64,000 nucleotides of DNA from positions 21,415 through 85,414 of the forward strand of contig JBEVWG010000001.1 in NCBI GenBank assembly GCA_040506705.1. The letters run 5' to 3'. The translations under genes were made by a program, and so were the position numbers. Source of the stretch: Thiodiazotropha sp040506705 (lineage in GTDB: Bacteria; Pseudomonadota; Gammaproteobacteria; Chromatiales; Chromatiaceae). This document shows, piece by piece, positions 8,994 through 18,967 of this stretch. Numbering within the stretch: the stretch's first letter is position 1; every line of letters begins with the position of its first letter. The notes beneath the pieces were generated by a model. The model was given only the letters and a program-made list of their open reading frames with translations. It did not search any database and was not told the DNA's origin.

Positions 8994-9974
8994 TCAAACC
9001 GTGAGGATGGTCGAACCGGTTGTCTCTCTCGCTTCCAATGCCCGATGTGCCTGGGCCGCTTCTGCCAGCGGGTAGCGCTGATTGACTTCAATACGGATTG
9101 CTCCAGACTGCACTAATCCAAACAGGGCCGATGCGCTGTCGCGTAAATCCTGGGTATCGGCAGTATAATTCATCAGCGTTGGGCGGGTCAGATAGAGCGA
9201 GCCATGTGCAGTGAGTGAACCAAGCTCCACAGGCGGAACCTTACCCGAGGCGTTACCAAAGCTGACCATCATGCCTCTCATGGAGAGGGAGTTCAGGGAG
9301 GTCTCCCAGGTATCTTTACCGATGCCATCGTATACCACCGGCACACCACGACCGTCTGTAATCTCCTTGACCCTTGAAGCTACATCTTCATGACGATAGA
9401 GGATTGTGTGATCACAGCCATGAGCACGTGCGAGTTCGGCTTTCTCCTCGTTACCCACCGTGCCAATGACTGTCGCCCCCAGTTGTTTCGCCCACTGACA
9501 AAAGATCAGGCCAACGCCACCTGCAGCAGCATGAAAGAGTAGAGTTTCACCGGCCTGAACTGGATAGGTACGCTGCAACAGGTATTCGGCAGTCATGCCT
9601 TGCAGCATCATCGCAGCCGCCTGTTCAAAGTCTATCTCATCGGGCAACCTGACTAATCGTCCGGCTGGGATGTTACGCACTTCGGTATAAGCACCGAGGG
9701 GTGGTGAGGCGTAAGCTACTCGATCACCAGGTTTAAGGTCACTGACATCCTCAGCGACGACCTCGACAACCCCTGCACCCTTCATTCCCAGGGTGCAGGG
9801 TAGTTCAGGCGTGGGATAGATCCCGGTGCGGTGATAGACATCGATGTAGTTCAGGCCCACCGAATGTTGACGTATTTGAACTTCACCCGGCCCAGGAGGG
9901 GCAAGTTCAATCTGTTCCCAGCGCATCTGCTCCGGGCCACCATATTTATGGATGCGTATTGCTTTGTGCTTCAT
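8994..9974 (-). CDS. qor: NADPH:quinone oxidoreductase, zinc-independent MDR family
   Basis: A 326-residue medium-chain dehydrogenase/reductase close to QorA: N-terminal GroES-like domain with HSVGLNYIDVYHRTGIYP, then a Rossmann domain with AAAGGVGLIFCQWAKQLG (about residue 150) for NADPH. Catalytic zinc-ligand residues of the alcohol dehydrogenases are absent, as is normal for quinone oxidoreductases. It should reduce quinones by one electron using NADPH in the cytoplasm. It stands alone, convergent with the RCC1-protein gene, and 120 bp from the end of the GGDEF-EAL gene. Length matches the family (about 325). Confidence 0.9.
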   Translation of the reverse strand: MKHKAIRIHKYGGPEQMRWEQIELAPPGPGEVQIRQHSVGLNYIDVYHRTGIYPTPELPCTLGMKGAGVVEVVAEDVSDLKPGDRVAYASPPLGAYTEVRNIPAGRLVRLPDEIDFEQAAAMMLQGMTAEYLLQRTYPVQAGETLLFHAAAGGVGLIFCQWAKQLGATVIGTVGNEEKAELARAHGCDHTILYRHEDVASRVKEITDGRGVPVVYDGIGKDTWETSLNSLSMRGMMVSFGNASGKVPPVELGSLTAHGSLYLTRPTLMNYTADTQDLRDSASALFGLVQSGAIRIEVNQRYPLAEAAQAHRALEARETTGSTILTV

Positions 9975-10094
9975 CTGCTATCTCGTGCAATTTCAGGTTA
10001 AGAAATGGCCAGAAAGGGTCTGACTGAAGGAGAGTGAATCCCAGTCCCGATGTTAGTGAGTCTGGATGAAATCGATGACTTGTTGAGAGACTCC

Positions 10095-12440
10095 CTAGGA
10101 TAATTGCTCAGGCTTATGAAGGGCAAATCCTTGGGCGTAGTCTACGCCAACTTCCTCAAGGATTTTTGAGATCGCCATGTTATGAACAAACTCTGCGATG
10201 GTCTGCATGCCATGCACCTTTGCAACTTCCATGATTGATCTCACCACAGCAAGGTCGCGTTCATCGCTGTCCAGGTTACGCACGAACAGGGCATCAATTT
10301 TGAGGAAATCCACTTCCAGTTCACGTAGATAGGCAAAGGAGGATAGACCGGTACCAAAATCATCCAGTGCCACTTTTACACCTAAGTTACGCATCATGCG
10401 AATGAAGTACTTAGCTTTGTCAAGACGGTCCATTGTCGCTGTTTCAGTGATTTCGAAGCTAATGCATTTTGGATCAATCTGATATTCATCGAATTGACTG
10501 ATGACAAATTCGGCCAGATCATCGCTTGAGAGACTCAAGCCTGAGAGATTGATGGCGAAACAGGTATCCTGGAATTGCCCACCCTTAATTTCCTTGAGGT
10601 GCCGGCAGGTGTTGCTAATCACCCATCGGTCGATTTCAGGCATCAGATTGAAGCGCTCTGCTGCTGGAATAAACCGATCAGGGGTTAGTATTTGCCCTTG
10701 ATTATCTCGCATACGCAGCAGAATCTCAGCATGTTCAGGTAACCCTTTTTGCAACGGAACAATACGTTGGTAATAGAGCACAAATCGCTGCTCTCTTAAG
10801 GCGTTATTGATCTCTTCGACAGATAGGAATTGTGCACGTTGGGCGCGAAAATATTCGTCGTTGTCCCGATAAATTTCAATGCGGTTTCGGCCGCGATCCT
10901 TGGCCGCGTAGCAGGCTTGATCCGCTGCTATCAGTAATTCATCTATGTTCCGCAGGGCATCAGTAATATTGACCATGCCCACAGAAGCGCCAAGCTGAAA
11001 GTGATGTCCCTCGTAGCTGTATTGGTGGGCATGAATCGCATCGATCAGTTTGGTTGCCTGGCGATAGGCCTGCTCCTCATCACCCTCCAATATCAGTCCA
11101 AACTCATCGCCACCCAGTCGTGCCAGAAAGCCGTTGCTCATGGATTGCCGCATAATTGCGGTGATCTCCTGCAGCAGTTTATCCCCGGCACTATGACCAC
11201 AGGTGTCATTGACCAGTTTGAATTGATCAAGATCGATGTAGAGAAGGCATTTTGCCTGACCTCCGGTACGCAAGTCGTCGAGGATCTTTTGCAAGCCCAC
11301 CTCGAAGGCGCGGCGATTGAACAGTCCGGTCAAGTCATCGTGATTGGCCTGATACTCCAAGGCTTCGCGGGCATGATGTTCAAGTGAGATATCCCGAATA
11401 CTGGAGCGATACCCCAGCGAGTTGCCTTTTTTATCAGCAATCGGTTGCCAGGACATTGCCACCCAAACGACTCGCCCATCCTTTCGCTTGATACGAAACT
11501 CCTGATCTTGCCCGGTCTTGCCTTGCATACCCAACCGATGACAACGTTCCACCAGACTGAGATCATCACTAAATATGATTGGTAATGGAAAGTCGGGCAT
11601 AGTGTAGCACTCCAGCTGGGTATAGCCGGTGACCCGATTTACTGCCGGGTTGACCCATCGCAGATGACCGTCTGCAGCCAACCAATTCTCCCAGCCATAG
11701 GTGTAGTCGGCGATGGTGCGGGAACGAAGGTCGCTCTCACGCAGTGCTAGAATTCGGTTCTGAATGGCGTCAGCCATGAGATTAAAGCTCTTACCAAGCT
11801 GGGCGATCTCATCCTTTCCCTCTAACTTCAGGCGTATTTCGTAATCCCCGTTAGCGACGCGACCACTCGCATCCATCAACGCAGCCATATGACGGGTGAG
11901 CCAATAACCTATAATAGAGAGCAAAATGACTGTGAGAGTTATTCCCGCTAGTGCGATAAGCATTCCCTGAGTGAATAAGGCTTGTTTTGCCTGATGGATA
12001 TATTCTATTGAGAGTCCGTACTGAACTTGGCCATAATTCTGATCAAATAAATCTACATTAAATCGAACATGGGTGATTTTTCTGCCTTGCGGGTCACGAC
12101 CGGGTGGAGGTAGTGATATTTCCTGATCCCAGCCACTGGTGGCAAGAAAGCGTCCATTGATATCGGTCACCACCAGATAGAGGACATCATCAGCCTTTCG
12201 CCATCCATCCAGAATATCGCGCAGTGTGGCGTAATCCCTTGATGCCAGTGGTACAGCGACCGAGGTCTTATAGGCCAATTCAATCGCCTTGATGCGCGAC
12301 TCTGTAAGCCGCTCCATCGATGTCTCAATCAAGCGTACGCTGTTGCCCACTAACAGGGCCAGCATAATGATCTCCACCAGAATACTGGTCAGCAGCATCT
12401 TGCTTCGAAGAGATAGTCGCCATTGCAAAAACGACTTCAT
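10095..12440 (-). CDS. Membrane PAS-GGDEF-EAL cyclic-di-GMP enzyme
   Basis: A 781-residue inner-membrane signalling protein. TM1 lies about residues 16-38, a periplasmic sensor of about 115 residues follows, TM2 about 157-180, HAMP to about 232, PAS/PAC about 235-360, GGDEF about 370-530, EAL about 545-781. The GGDEF motif is intact (LARLGGDEFGLI, about 440), so diguanylate cyclase activity is possible. The phosphodiesterase signature reads EILLR instead of EALLR, but the other metal and catalytic blocks are present: FEITETA, LDDFGTGLSS, DFLKIDALF and TIAEFV. Both activities are therefore plausible. It follows a PhnD-like periplasmic protein gene by 94 bp; the pair may form a ligand-sensing unit in which the binding protein presents its ligand to the periplasmic domain. 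Confidence 0.93.
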   Translation of the reverse strand: MKSFLQWRLSLRSKMLLTSILVEIIMLALLVGNSVRLIETSMERLTESRIKAIELAYKTSVAVPLASRDYATLRDILDGWRKADDVLYLVVTDINGRFLATSGWDQEISLPPPGRDPQGRKITHVRFNVDLFDQNYGQVQYGLSIEYIHQAKQALFTQGMLIALAGITLTVILLSIIGYWLTRHMAALMDASGRVANGDYEIRLKLEGKDEIAQLGKSFNLMADAIQNRILALRESDLRSRTIADYTYGWENWLAADGHLRWVNPAVNRVTGYTQLECYTMPDFPLPIIFSDDLSLVERCHRLGMQGKTGQDQEFRIKRKDGRVVWVAMSWQPIADKKGNSLGYRSSIRDISLEHHAREALEYQANHDDLTGLFNRRAFEVGLQKILDDLRTGGQAKCLLYIDLDQFKLVNDTCGHSAGDKLLQEITAIMRQSMSNGFLARLGGDEFGLILEGDEEQAYRQATKLIDAIHAHQYSYEGHHFQLGASVGMVNITDALRNIDELLIAADQACYAAKDRGRNRIEIYRDNDEYFRAQRAQFLSVEEINNALREQRFVLYYQRIVPLQKGLPEHAEILLRMRDNQGQILTPDRFIPAAERFNLMPEIDRWVISNTCRHLKEIKGGQFQDTCFAINLSGLSLSSDDLAEFVISQFDEYQIDPKCISFEITETATMDRLDKAKYFIRMMRNLGVKVALDDFGTGLSSFAYLRELEVDFLKIDALFVRNLDSDERDLAVVRSIMEVAKVHGMQTIAEFVHNMAISKILEEVGVDYAQGFALHKPEQLS

Positions 12441-12534
12441 GCTAACAGAGAGCTTTCCGGAAAGAGGGTCGAACCTCTATTGCGCATGTTGAAGAGATTG
12501 TTTCTGTAGCCTGTAAATATTTGGTGCCCTTTAG

Positions 12535-13374
12535 TCATTTTTGCATCAACTCTTTCACGATTGGCACATAGGGGTATAGTTTCTCGATGCCCTCATTGTC
12601 TACAGCAATATATCCATGATATCCAGTATTTTTGAAGAAAGCCTCACCCTCTGGTGTGGCGGGAAAGCTGTTTAACGCCTCTAAGATCTGTTGAATCTTC
12701 CCCTTGCCCAGACGCTCATGGGTCAGGGTCATCAGATGCGGCATCATTACCTCTGTTGGCATAAACTCGATATGGTCACGAATATCGTTCGGAATCTGCT
12801 TTAAAGGCGTGTAGGTGGTTAGCGCTGCATCAAGATCACCTACTGTCACTGCGGCGATTGCTGCACCATGGGTTGGCTTCTCAACCACCGTGAAATCCCT
12901 GCCTGCGAGCAGTCCTTGTTCGCGTAACCAGCTCAGACCACCAATCGCTGAGACTGATAGCTGGTTTGGTAAGCCGATATGTTTACCTTTGAAATCTTCT
13001 ACTGTTCGAATCTTCGAGCTTTTACGCACCACAAAGATGGGTTGCAGTGTGGTGTTATAACGCACCAGGGGTATGTATCCAGCTTCAAGACTCATTACCC
13101 CGAAGTGGGGGCCTGTGATCAGGAGATCGAACGCCCCGGCCATTGAATCCTGTTGGAAGGCAACATAGTTGGCTGAAGTATAGATATCGATTGACTGGCC
13201 CAACTCCTTTTGCAAATGCTGACGCAAAGGCTGATGGGTCTTGATTAAAGCCAAGGTACTGTTAAAAGGCATGATTCCCAAGCGCAGCGACTGCGACGTT
13301 TCTGCAGCCAGATGGGTGCTCCAAGTCGACAATATGAGCAGTAGCAGAGAAAAACGATAAGCCAGGTCAAGCAT
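12535..13374 (-). CDS. PhnD/SsuA-like periplasmic substrate-binding protein
   Basis: A 279-residue exported protein of the phosphate/phosphonate-binding (PhnD-like) family. A signal peptide ends at about THLAA (residue 24). The conserved parts include LRLGIMPFNS, FDLLITGPHFGVM, EDFKGKHIGLPNQLS and VTVGDLDAALTTYTPLKQ. No permease or ATPase gene is nearby, so it is not an ordinary ABC uptake component. It precedes the GGDEF-EAL gene by 94 bp, which suggests a sensory role. I chose ATG 13374 because it begins the signal peptide; the longer frame from 13440 would put 22 polar residues before it. Confidence 0.8.
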   Translation of the reverse strand: MLDLAYRFSLLLLILSTWSTHLAAETSQSLRLGIMPFNSTLALIKTHQPLRQHLQKELGQSIDIYTSANYVAFQQDSMAGAFDLLITGPHFGVMSLEAGYIPLVRYNTTLQPIFVVRKSSKIRTVEDFKGKHIGLPNQLSVSAIGGLSWLREQGLLAGRDFTVVEKPTHGAAIAAVTVGDLDAALTTYTPLKQIPNDIRDHIEFMPTEVMMPHLMTLTHERLGKGKIQQILEALNSFPATPEGEAFFKNTGYHGYIAVDNEGIEKLYPYVPIVKELMQK

Positions 13375-13649
13375 GGGTGATCTCTGTGACTGATATAAAG
13401 AAGAGTTCAACATGGCAGTGTTATCGGCAAGGTTTTGCATTAATTGAGCGGTGTATCTCTCGAATGAGAGCTTACATTAGGCCTGTAACAGGGTTTTTTG
13501 CTTCTCTCATAATCTATCTCTATGCAGTCGCTGATCACTTCCTGCGATCTTTTGGCTTAAGCACTATGCTGTAATTGACTGAGTATTCTACGCTTCCACG
13601 CAGAACGTGCTCATACTATTAGCACTTGGTGTCGTGCTCGTGTTGTCGC

Positions 13650-16600
13650 TTAGCTTGAGAGGTTCTCTGTAGCCTCAGGTTTATCCAAACCAATCAGCTC
13701 TTCATCTGTCTCATTATGGAGTTTTCCAAGTAGATCGAAATCATCAAGGATACAATAGACTGCGGGAACCAGAAACAGTGCCACCAGGGTCGCTGCAGTC
13801 AGTCCAAAGGCTATGCTGGCTGCAAGAGGAATCAGGATCTGAGCCTGTAGACTCTTTTCCAGAAGCAGAGGTGTCAATCCTGCAATGGTACTGATCGAGG
13901 TTAATAGAATAGGGCGGAATCGGGCGCGGGCTGCACGCTTTGCTGCTTCGATAACAACAACCCCTCTGGCTGATTGATCACGGATAAATACAACCAATAG
14001 AATCGAATCATTGACCACAACACCAAACAGAGATGCCATGCCGACCATGCTGGGCATGGTCAGATCCAAGCCTAAAGCCATGTGTCCGAACATTACCCCG
14101 ATCAGGGCTGCCGGGATCACAAGCATTACAGTCAGTGGTGCCACATAACCCTTGAACTGTAACGCCAGAAGCATATAGACACCAATCAGACCCAGCAGTA
14201 CATTGCGCCCAATGGATTGTCCTGTTTTTGCAGACTCTTTGCTCTCTCCCTGAATGTCGAAATGAATGTCAGGGTAACGTTCGAGGAGTCCGGGAATGAA
14301 TTCTGCCTGGGCTACAGCAAGCAGTTCTTGAGCATTGGCCTGGGTTCGGTCTACGTCACCCTGGATAGTTACGGTACGTTGTCGGTCTACCCGATTGATT
14401 CTTGCCCAGCCTCGAACCTCTTCAATGTCGACAACAGTGGAAAGAGGGATCAGACGCCCCCCACTACCAGCTATGCTTAAGTTATACAGATCTTCAGCGT
14501 CTACCCGATCACTTGCTATTAATCTCAGATTAACTTCGTAGGTTTCCGCTCCAACCTGAAACTCATCAATCTTCATGCCTTGGTAAGCGGTTCTTACCTG
14601 TTCTGAAACCAATTGGGCATCGAGTCCTAATACCCCGGCGCTTGGTTTGAGATGTAGCCGAAATTCCCGTTTGCCTGGGCGAAGGTCATCACTCAGGTCA
14701 TTCACACCCTGAAAATTATTGAGCCATGCCTGTAGTTCATTTGAGGCTTGTTTCAATCGCTCCAGGTCATAACCCAAAAGGCGCAGGTCGATGGGGCGAC
14801 CCCCTGGGCCAAATGTGGGTTCGGTGTATTTGACAGAAATGACATCACTCAGTTGGCCTGTCTCCTGCCGCCAAAGGTTAACAACATCATCCAGTCGAGC
14901 ATCACGGATCTCAGCGCTGAGTAGATCTACAACCACGCGGGCCACATGGGGGCCTGTTTCATAAGCGTCTGGATTCTGGCCGTAGATGACTGTGATATTT
15001 TCAACCAGGGATTGACCCTCTGGTTGATTGGGTGTGAAGGCTTGATTGGTTCGTTCCAAGGCTTGAGTGATATGTTCTATGACCCCCTCAGTGCGCGATA
15101 GCGGCGTCCCTTGAGGCAGCAGTACCCTGGCTTCCAGCACATCACCATCCAGATCAGGAAAGCCGACAAACTTCAAATGGCCACTTGCTGGCATCGCTAT
15201 GGATAGAATCAACATCATGAAAACAATGCCGAGCGTCAAATAGCGGTAATTCACTGCCCGATCTACCAGTGGACCAAACCAGTTATCGCGGAATCCGGCA
15301 AAGCGCTTTTCGAACCCTTGACGGAAACGTGATGCCGGTTTGTTGCTCATATGTGCCAGTGAGTGACTCAAGTGGTGGGGTAGAATCAGAAATGCCTCCA
15401 ACAGGCTGACACTGATCACAATAATCAAAACGATGGGCATTATTCTGAGAATCTGTCCGATATCTCCCGAGATAAAAGCCAGGGAGCCAAATACCATCAG
15501 CGTGGTAGCAAAAGAGGAGGCAATGCCTGGTAATACCTGCTGTACTCCGACTATGGCAGCATGTAGTGGTTTATCTCCTTTACTCATGCGTGAAGCGATG
15601 TTTTCTGCGATCACAATGGCATCATCCATTAGCAATCCTATGCCAATTAGCAGGCCTACCATGGAGATCATGTTTATGGTGACATCGAACAATGGTAGAA
15701 CAAATAGAGCACCTAAAAATGAGACAGGCAGTCCCATAGTGACCCAGAAGCTATAGCGCAAACTAAAGAAGAGCCAGAGAACCAGGAATACGGCAATCAG
15801 TCCCTGGATTCCATTAACAATCAGCATATCGAGACGGTCTTGTACCACCGATGCTCGGTCTTGGGTGAGGCTCAGCTGAATGCCTTGAGGGGCTTGCTGG
15901 TTCTCTTGTTCCACAAAGTGCTCAACAGTGGCAAGCACTTCAAGAATATCCTGGGAACGGGTTTTTGCAATATCCAAAACCGCTGCTCGTTTACCGTTAA
16001 ACAGAATTTTCTCTTCATTCCGGTCAAATCGGTCGGTTATCTTTGCAATATCACCTAGACGAATCGTCGCACCAGTGCTGCTTGAGATAACAGGAAGATC
16101 ATAAAACTCATCAGCCTGTTTTCGCTGGTCATCAAAACGCAGCAGAATATCCTCCTGATCACCCTCAAGACGACCAGCTGGTGTGCTGATGCTGTAGCGA
16201 CTGACGGCATTGGCTATATCCTTCGCGGATAGACCGAACTGACGTAAACGCAAATCGGAAATCTCGATACGTATATGGTGATCAGAGAATCCATTGATTG
16301 TGACTTCAGCCAAATCGGCTTGGGTTAACAGCGTTGCCTTGAGATGCTCTGCATAAGCTTTCAGTGCTACAGGATCTTTAGGGCCTGTTACTGCAATTGA
16401 GATAACCGGTTCAGTACGCCCAAGCTCTTTGATTACTGGTAGTTCTGTCTGTTGCGGCAGATCATCGAGTGCGTCGATCTCAGCTTTTACATCATCAAGA
16501 AAACGGCTCATTTCGGCGCCTTCGTTCATCGATGCGGTCGCAACACCAACGCCCTCACTTGCTTCACAGCGCATCTCGTTAAGGTCGCTGATTCCTTCAA

Positions 16601-16805
16601 GAGCATCTTCCAAGCGACGGCAGACTGCATCTTCAACATCCTCAGCAGTTGCGCCTTTATAGATTACCCGGATCTCCACTTCGTCATTCTCTATCTCCGG
16701 GAGTGTCTCTTTTTGCAGGCCGGGCAGGGCAGACAAACCCAGTAGCATAATTGCCACCATAAGTAGATTGGCGGCATTGGGGTGACGGGCGAACCAGTTG
16801 ATCAT
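13650..16805 (-). CDS. RND-family efflux pump, inner-membrane transporter
   Basis: A 1051-residue resistance-nodulation-division permease with twelve membrane segments and two large periplasmic loops. Family marks include the N-terminus MINWFARHPNAANLLMVAI, GATAEDVEDAVCRRLEDAL, MVGLLIGIGLLMDDAIVIAENI in TM4 (with the proton-relay aspartates of motif GLLMDD) and MVGMASLFGVVVNDSILLV in TM10. It should exchange protons for hydrophobic or amphiphilic substrates. The start overlaps the stop of the adaptor gene by 4 bp (ATGA), so translation is coupled. No outer-membrane TolC-like gene is in the operon; a TolC encoded elsewhere is probably used. Substrate unknown. Confidence 0.93.
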   Translation of the reverse strand: MINWFARHPNAANLLMVAIMLLGLSALPGLQKETLPEIENDEVEIRVIYKGATAEDVEDAVCRRLEDALEGISDLNEMRCEASEGVGVATASMNEGAEMSRFLDDVKAEIDALDDLPQQTELPVIKELGRTEPVISIAVTGPKDPVALKAYAEHLKATLLTQADLAEVTINGFSDHHIRIEISDLRLRQFGLSAKDIANAVSRYSISTPAGRLEGDQEDILLRFDDQRKQADEFYDLPVISSSTGATIRLGDIAKITDRFDRNEEKILFNGKRAAVLDIAKTRSQDILEVLATVEHFVEQENQQAPQGIQLSLTQDRASVVQDRLDMLIVNGIQGLIAVFLVLWLFFSLRYSFWVTMGLPVSFLGALFVLPLFDVTINMISMVGLLIGIGLLMDDAIVIAENIASRMSKGDKPLHAAIVGVQQVLPGIASSFATTLMVFGSLAFISGDIGQILRIMPIVLIIVISVSLLEAFLILPHHLSHSLAHMSNKPASRFRQGFEKRFAGFRDNWFGPLVDRAVNYRYLTLGIVFMMLILSIAMPASGHLKFVGFPDLDGDVLEARVLLPQGTPLSRTEGVIEHITQALERTNQAFTPNQPEGQSLVENITVIYGQNPDAYETGPHVARVVVDLLSAEIRDARLDDVVNLWRQETGQLSDVISVKYTEPTFGPGGRPIDLRLLGYDLERLKQASNELQAWLNNFQGVNDLSDDLRPGKREFRLHLKPSAGVLGLDAQLVSEQVRTAYQGMKIDEFQVGAETYEVNLRLIASDRVDAEDLYNLSIAGSGGRLIPLSTVVDIEEVRGWARINRVDRQRTVTIQGDVDRTQANAQELLAVAQAEFIPGLLERYPDIHFDIQGESKESAKTGQSIGRNVLLGLIGVYMLLALQFKGYVAPLTVMLVIPAALIGVMFGHMALGLDLTMPSMVGMASLFGVVVNDSILLVVFIRDQSARGVVVIEAAKRAARARFRPILLTSISTIAGLTPLLLEKSLQAQILIPLAASIAFGLTAATLVALFLVPAVYCILDDFDLLGKLHNETDEELIGLDKPEATENLSS

Positions 16806-18115
16806 AACTGGCCTCGTGCACTTTTCTGTAGTCTATCGGATATCTCTTGATCCGGTATGGTTTGTAGCAGCATACCGGTGACTGCAGGCACCAGATCTGA
16901 AACCACAACCTTTTGACCCGGTTTGATACCATTGGCAATCACACTGATATCGCCCTGGTTGAATAGAACCTCCACTGGTTGCCGCTGCAGCCGGCTCTCT
17001 TCATCTACCGTGTAGACAACACCATTCTTGATTGCTGAACGGGGGAGTACGATTCGGTCAGCTTGTGACTTGCCTTGTAGAAGTACCTGCACGAACATAC
17101 CCTTTGATAGCGGAGGACGGAGGCCTGGTATGACTTTGTCGAATGGTCTGTCTACTGCGACTACGACACCCATGGTGCGGGTCTCAGGATCAACACTGTC
17201 GCTAAAGCGCACAAACTCCGCTTCCCATTCAGCAATAGCGGTTCCCATATCAAGTTTTAGAAGTGGCTTCAAGGCAACTGCTTGAGCAAGGTTTTCACCG
17301 AGCATTTCAAATTCTGAAAGCTCGCGACCAATGAAAAGACGGCGAATTGAAGAGAGAGGAAAGCGAGCAATAACTTCAACACGATCTACTTCATCCCCTA
17401 CCAGTAGAGTTCCACCTTTACTGACATATTGATCTATTTCAATCGCCATATCAGCAACACGCATATTGAAAGGCGCGACTATGCTGGTATTTCCCAAATC
17501 TCTTTCAGCCTGAATCTTTTTCGCTTCAAGCACTTTGCGTTTGGTGGGTAACAGGGCCAGATTATTTTTTACATTTTGTACTGCGTTTCGGCTATTCAGC
17601 AGATTTCTTTCTGCGTTATCCAGGTCACTTTTGGAAGCGGTGCCTTTTGCTGTAAGCTTGGTTACTCTCTCCAATTCACGTTGCGCTATTTTCAGGCCGC
17701 GTTCTTCAATGGAGAGAGAGGCCTTGGCATTATTCTGCTCTACCTGAAGCTCGGCAAGTTCAGCTGTTACCTGCGCCAGATTGAGTTCGTAATCGACAGG
17801 ATCTATTTTCAACAATAGTGTGTCTTTGGTAATTATCTCCCCATTACGCAGTCGGGGATGAAGTTCAACGATACGCCCGGATACCTGGGCAACACCTGAC
17901 CAGATGCGGGCCGGCTGTATGGTGCCGTAGCCTTCTGCGACAGGGGTTAATTCCAATTGAGGTGTTTCAATCACCCGTACCAGCTTGGTGGGCTCGCCAA
18001 CTTCTTTGGTCTCTGGGGGCTGTTTTTGGCCGACCATCAATACCAGTATCCCGACCCCAATAACAATCGGGGGTATGAAGAGCAGTTTTCGCCAATTAGA
18101 ATTTTTGTCGGACAT
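16802..18115 (-). CDS. RND efflux periplasmic adaptor (HlyD/MFP family)
   Basis: A 437-residue membrane-fusion protein. It has an N-terminal membrane anchor (LLFIPPIVIGVGILVLMVG), a biotinyl-lipoyl half-motif (VSGRIVELHPRLRNGEIITKDTLLLKIDP), a coiled-coil hairpin of about 100 residues and a second lipoyl half-motif with beta-barrel. It bridges the RND permease and an outer-membrane channel. I chose ATG 18115 (MSDKNSN) over the frame start at 18175, because the anchor then lies at the N-terminus and GGA sits 7 nt upstream; the longer start would also overlap the tetR gene. It lies 28 bp after that gene, making a regulator-adaptor-pump operon. Confidence 0.9.
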   Translation of the reverse strand: MSDKNSNWRKLLFIPPIVIGVGILVLMVGQKQPPETKEVGEPTKLVRVIETPQLELTPVAEGYGTIQPARIWSGVAQVSGRIVELHPRLRNGEIITKDTLLLKIDPVDYELNLAQVTAELAELQVEQNNAKASLSIEERGLKIAQRELERVTKLTAKGTASKSDLDNAERNLLNSRNAVQNVKNNLALLPTKRKVLEAKKIQAERDLGNTSIVAPFNMRVADMAIEIDQYVSKGGTLLVGDEVDRVEVIARFPLSSIRRLFIGRELSEFEMLGENLAQAVALKPLLKLDMGTAIAEWEAEFVRFSDSVDPETRTMGVVVAVDRPFDKVIPGLRPPLSKGMFVQVLLQGKSQADRIVLPRSAIKNGVVYTVDEESRLQRQPVEVLFNQGDISVIANGIKPGQKVVVSDLVPAVTGMLLQTIPDQEISDRLQKSARGQL

Positions 18116-18143
18116 ATTATTTCCGTATTCAGGGTTTATATGG

Positions 18144-18815
18144 TCACAAATTGTTATAGATTGCTCTACTCTCAAGCAACACTCTGTAGTTGCTTGTTAA
18201 ATGATTTTTTATTGCTTCGATTATGGCTCTGCTGTAGTTTTTCTTTTTCAATAGTCTAAGCAGTGTTGTCTTGCCAATATGGAACATAACTGTCTGTCCA
18301 ATCAGGGCATGTACCAGAAATAGCACTTCCGCTTCTCTCGGTTGAGAACCAAGGTACTTCGCCACCAGCTTTGCAAGGGTGTGATTCATCGGTTGCAGAA
18401 AGTTGTCAAAGAGGATTTGGTAGGCTTCCGAGGGTTGGCTTTGCTCGCGAAAAATGATTCCTGGCGCGTGTTTGCCAATCTCACCCAGGAGAGTATGTTC
18501 GAAGAAGTTGAGGAGCAATTGACAAGTCTGATCTGCACAATCTTCTGCTGAGTAGTGCTCAAGGTTCTGGTTGATGGACTCAAGCTGTTCAGCTATACCG
18601 GCATGAAGTGTTTCTGACAGATAGCTGACAGTTGCGTTATAGAGTCCTCTCTTGTTCTCAAAATGGTAGGAGATAGCAGAGATATTTGCTTCCGCCATTT
18701 CAACTATTTCTCTCGTGCTCACACCTTCATAATCTTTGCTACCAAAGCTTTTTAAGGCTGCATTCAATAGACGTTTTCTGGTGTCAACCTGGTTTGGACT
18801 CAACTGAGTGGGCAT
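18144..18815 (-). CDS. TetR-family transcriptional regulator, CecR-like
   Basis: A 223-residue repressor: N-terminal helix-turn-helix (about residues 12-58; LLNAALKSFGSKDYEGVSTREI, then ANISAISYHFENKRGLYNA), followed by a helical ligand-binding domain. The C-terminal half resembles the DUF1956/CecR group that governs efflux genes. It is the first gene of the operon with the adaptor and RND pump, so it most likely represses its own operon until a pump substrate binds. A 22-bp inverted repeat (18866-18887) upstream is a candidate operator. Confidence 0.88.
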   Translation of the reverse strand: MPTQLSPNQVDTRKRLLNAALKSFGSKDYEGVSTREIVEMAEANISAISYHFENKRGLYNATVSYLSETLHAGIAEQLESINQNLEHYSAEDCADQTCQLLLNFFEHTLLGEIGKHAPGIIFREQSQPSEAYQILFDNFLQPMNHTLAKLVAKYLGSQPREAEVLFLVHALIGQTVMFHIGKTTLLRLLKKKNYSRAIIEAIKNHLTSNYRVLLESRAIYNNL

Positions 18816-18865
18816 AGGACTATAGCAATTAGATATCAGATCGATATATTAGCTTTGATTATAAA

Positions 18866-18887
18866 TTAAATCAAACGATCGATTTAA
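18866..18887. promoter_or_regulatory. Candidate TetR operator upstream of efflux operon
   Basis: TTAAATC, 8 nt, GATTTAA: perfect 7-bp arms in AT-rich DNA 51-72 bp upstream of the tetR start codon. Size and position fit autoregulation by the TetR protein. Unproven. Confidence 0.4.
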
Positions 18888-18967
18888 ATTTTAAAGGCTA
18901 AGAAAGATCTGATACGGCTGGTTTGTCATTATCTGGTGGGGAAGGTGCCCATATATCAGCGTCCTGA

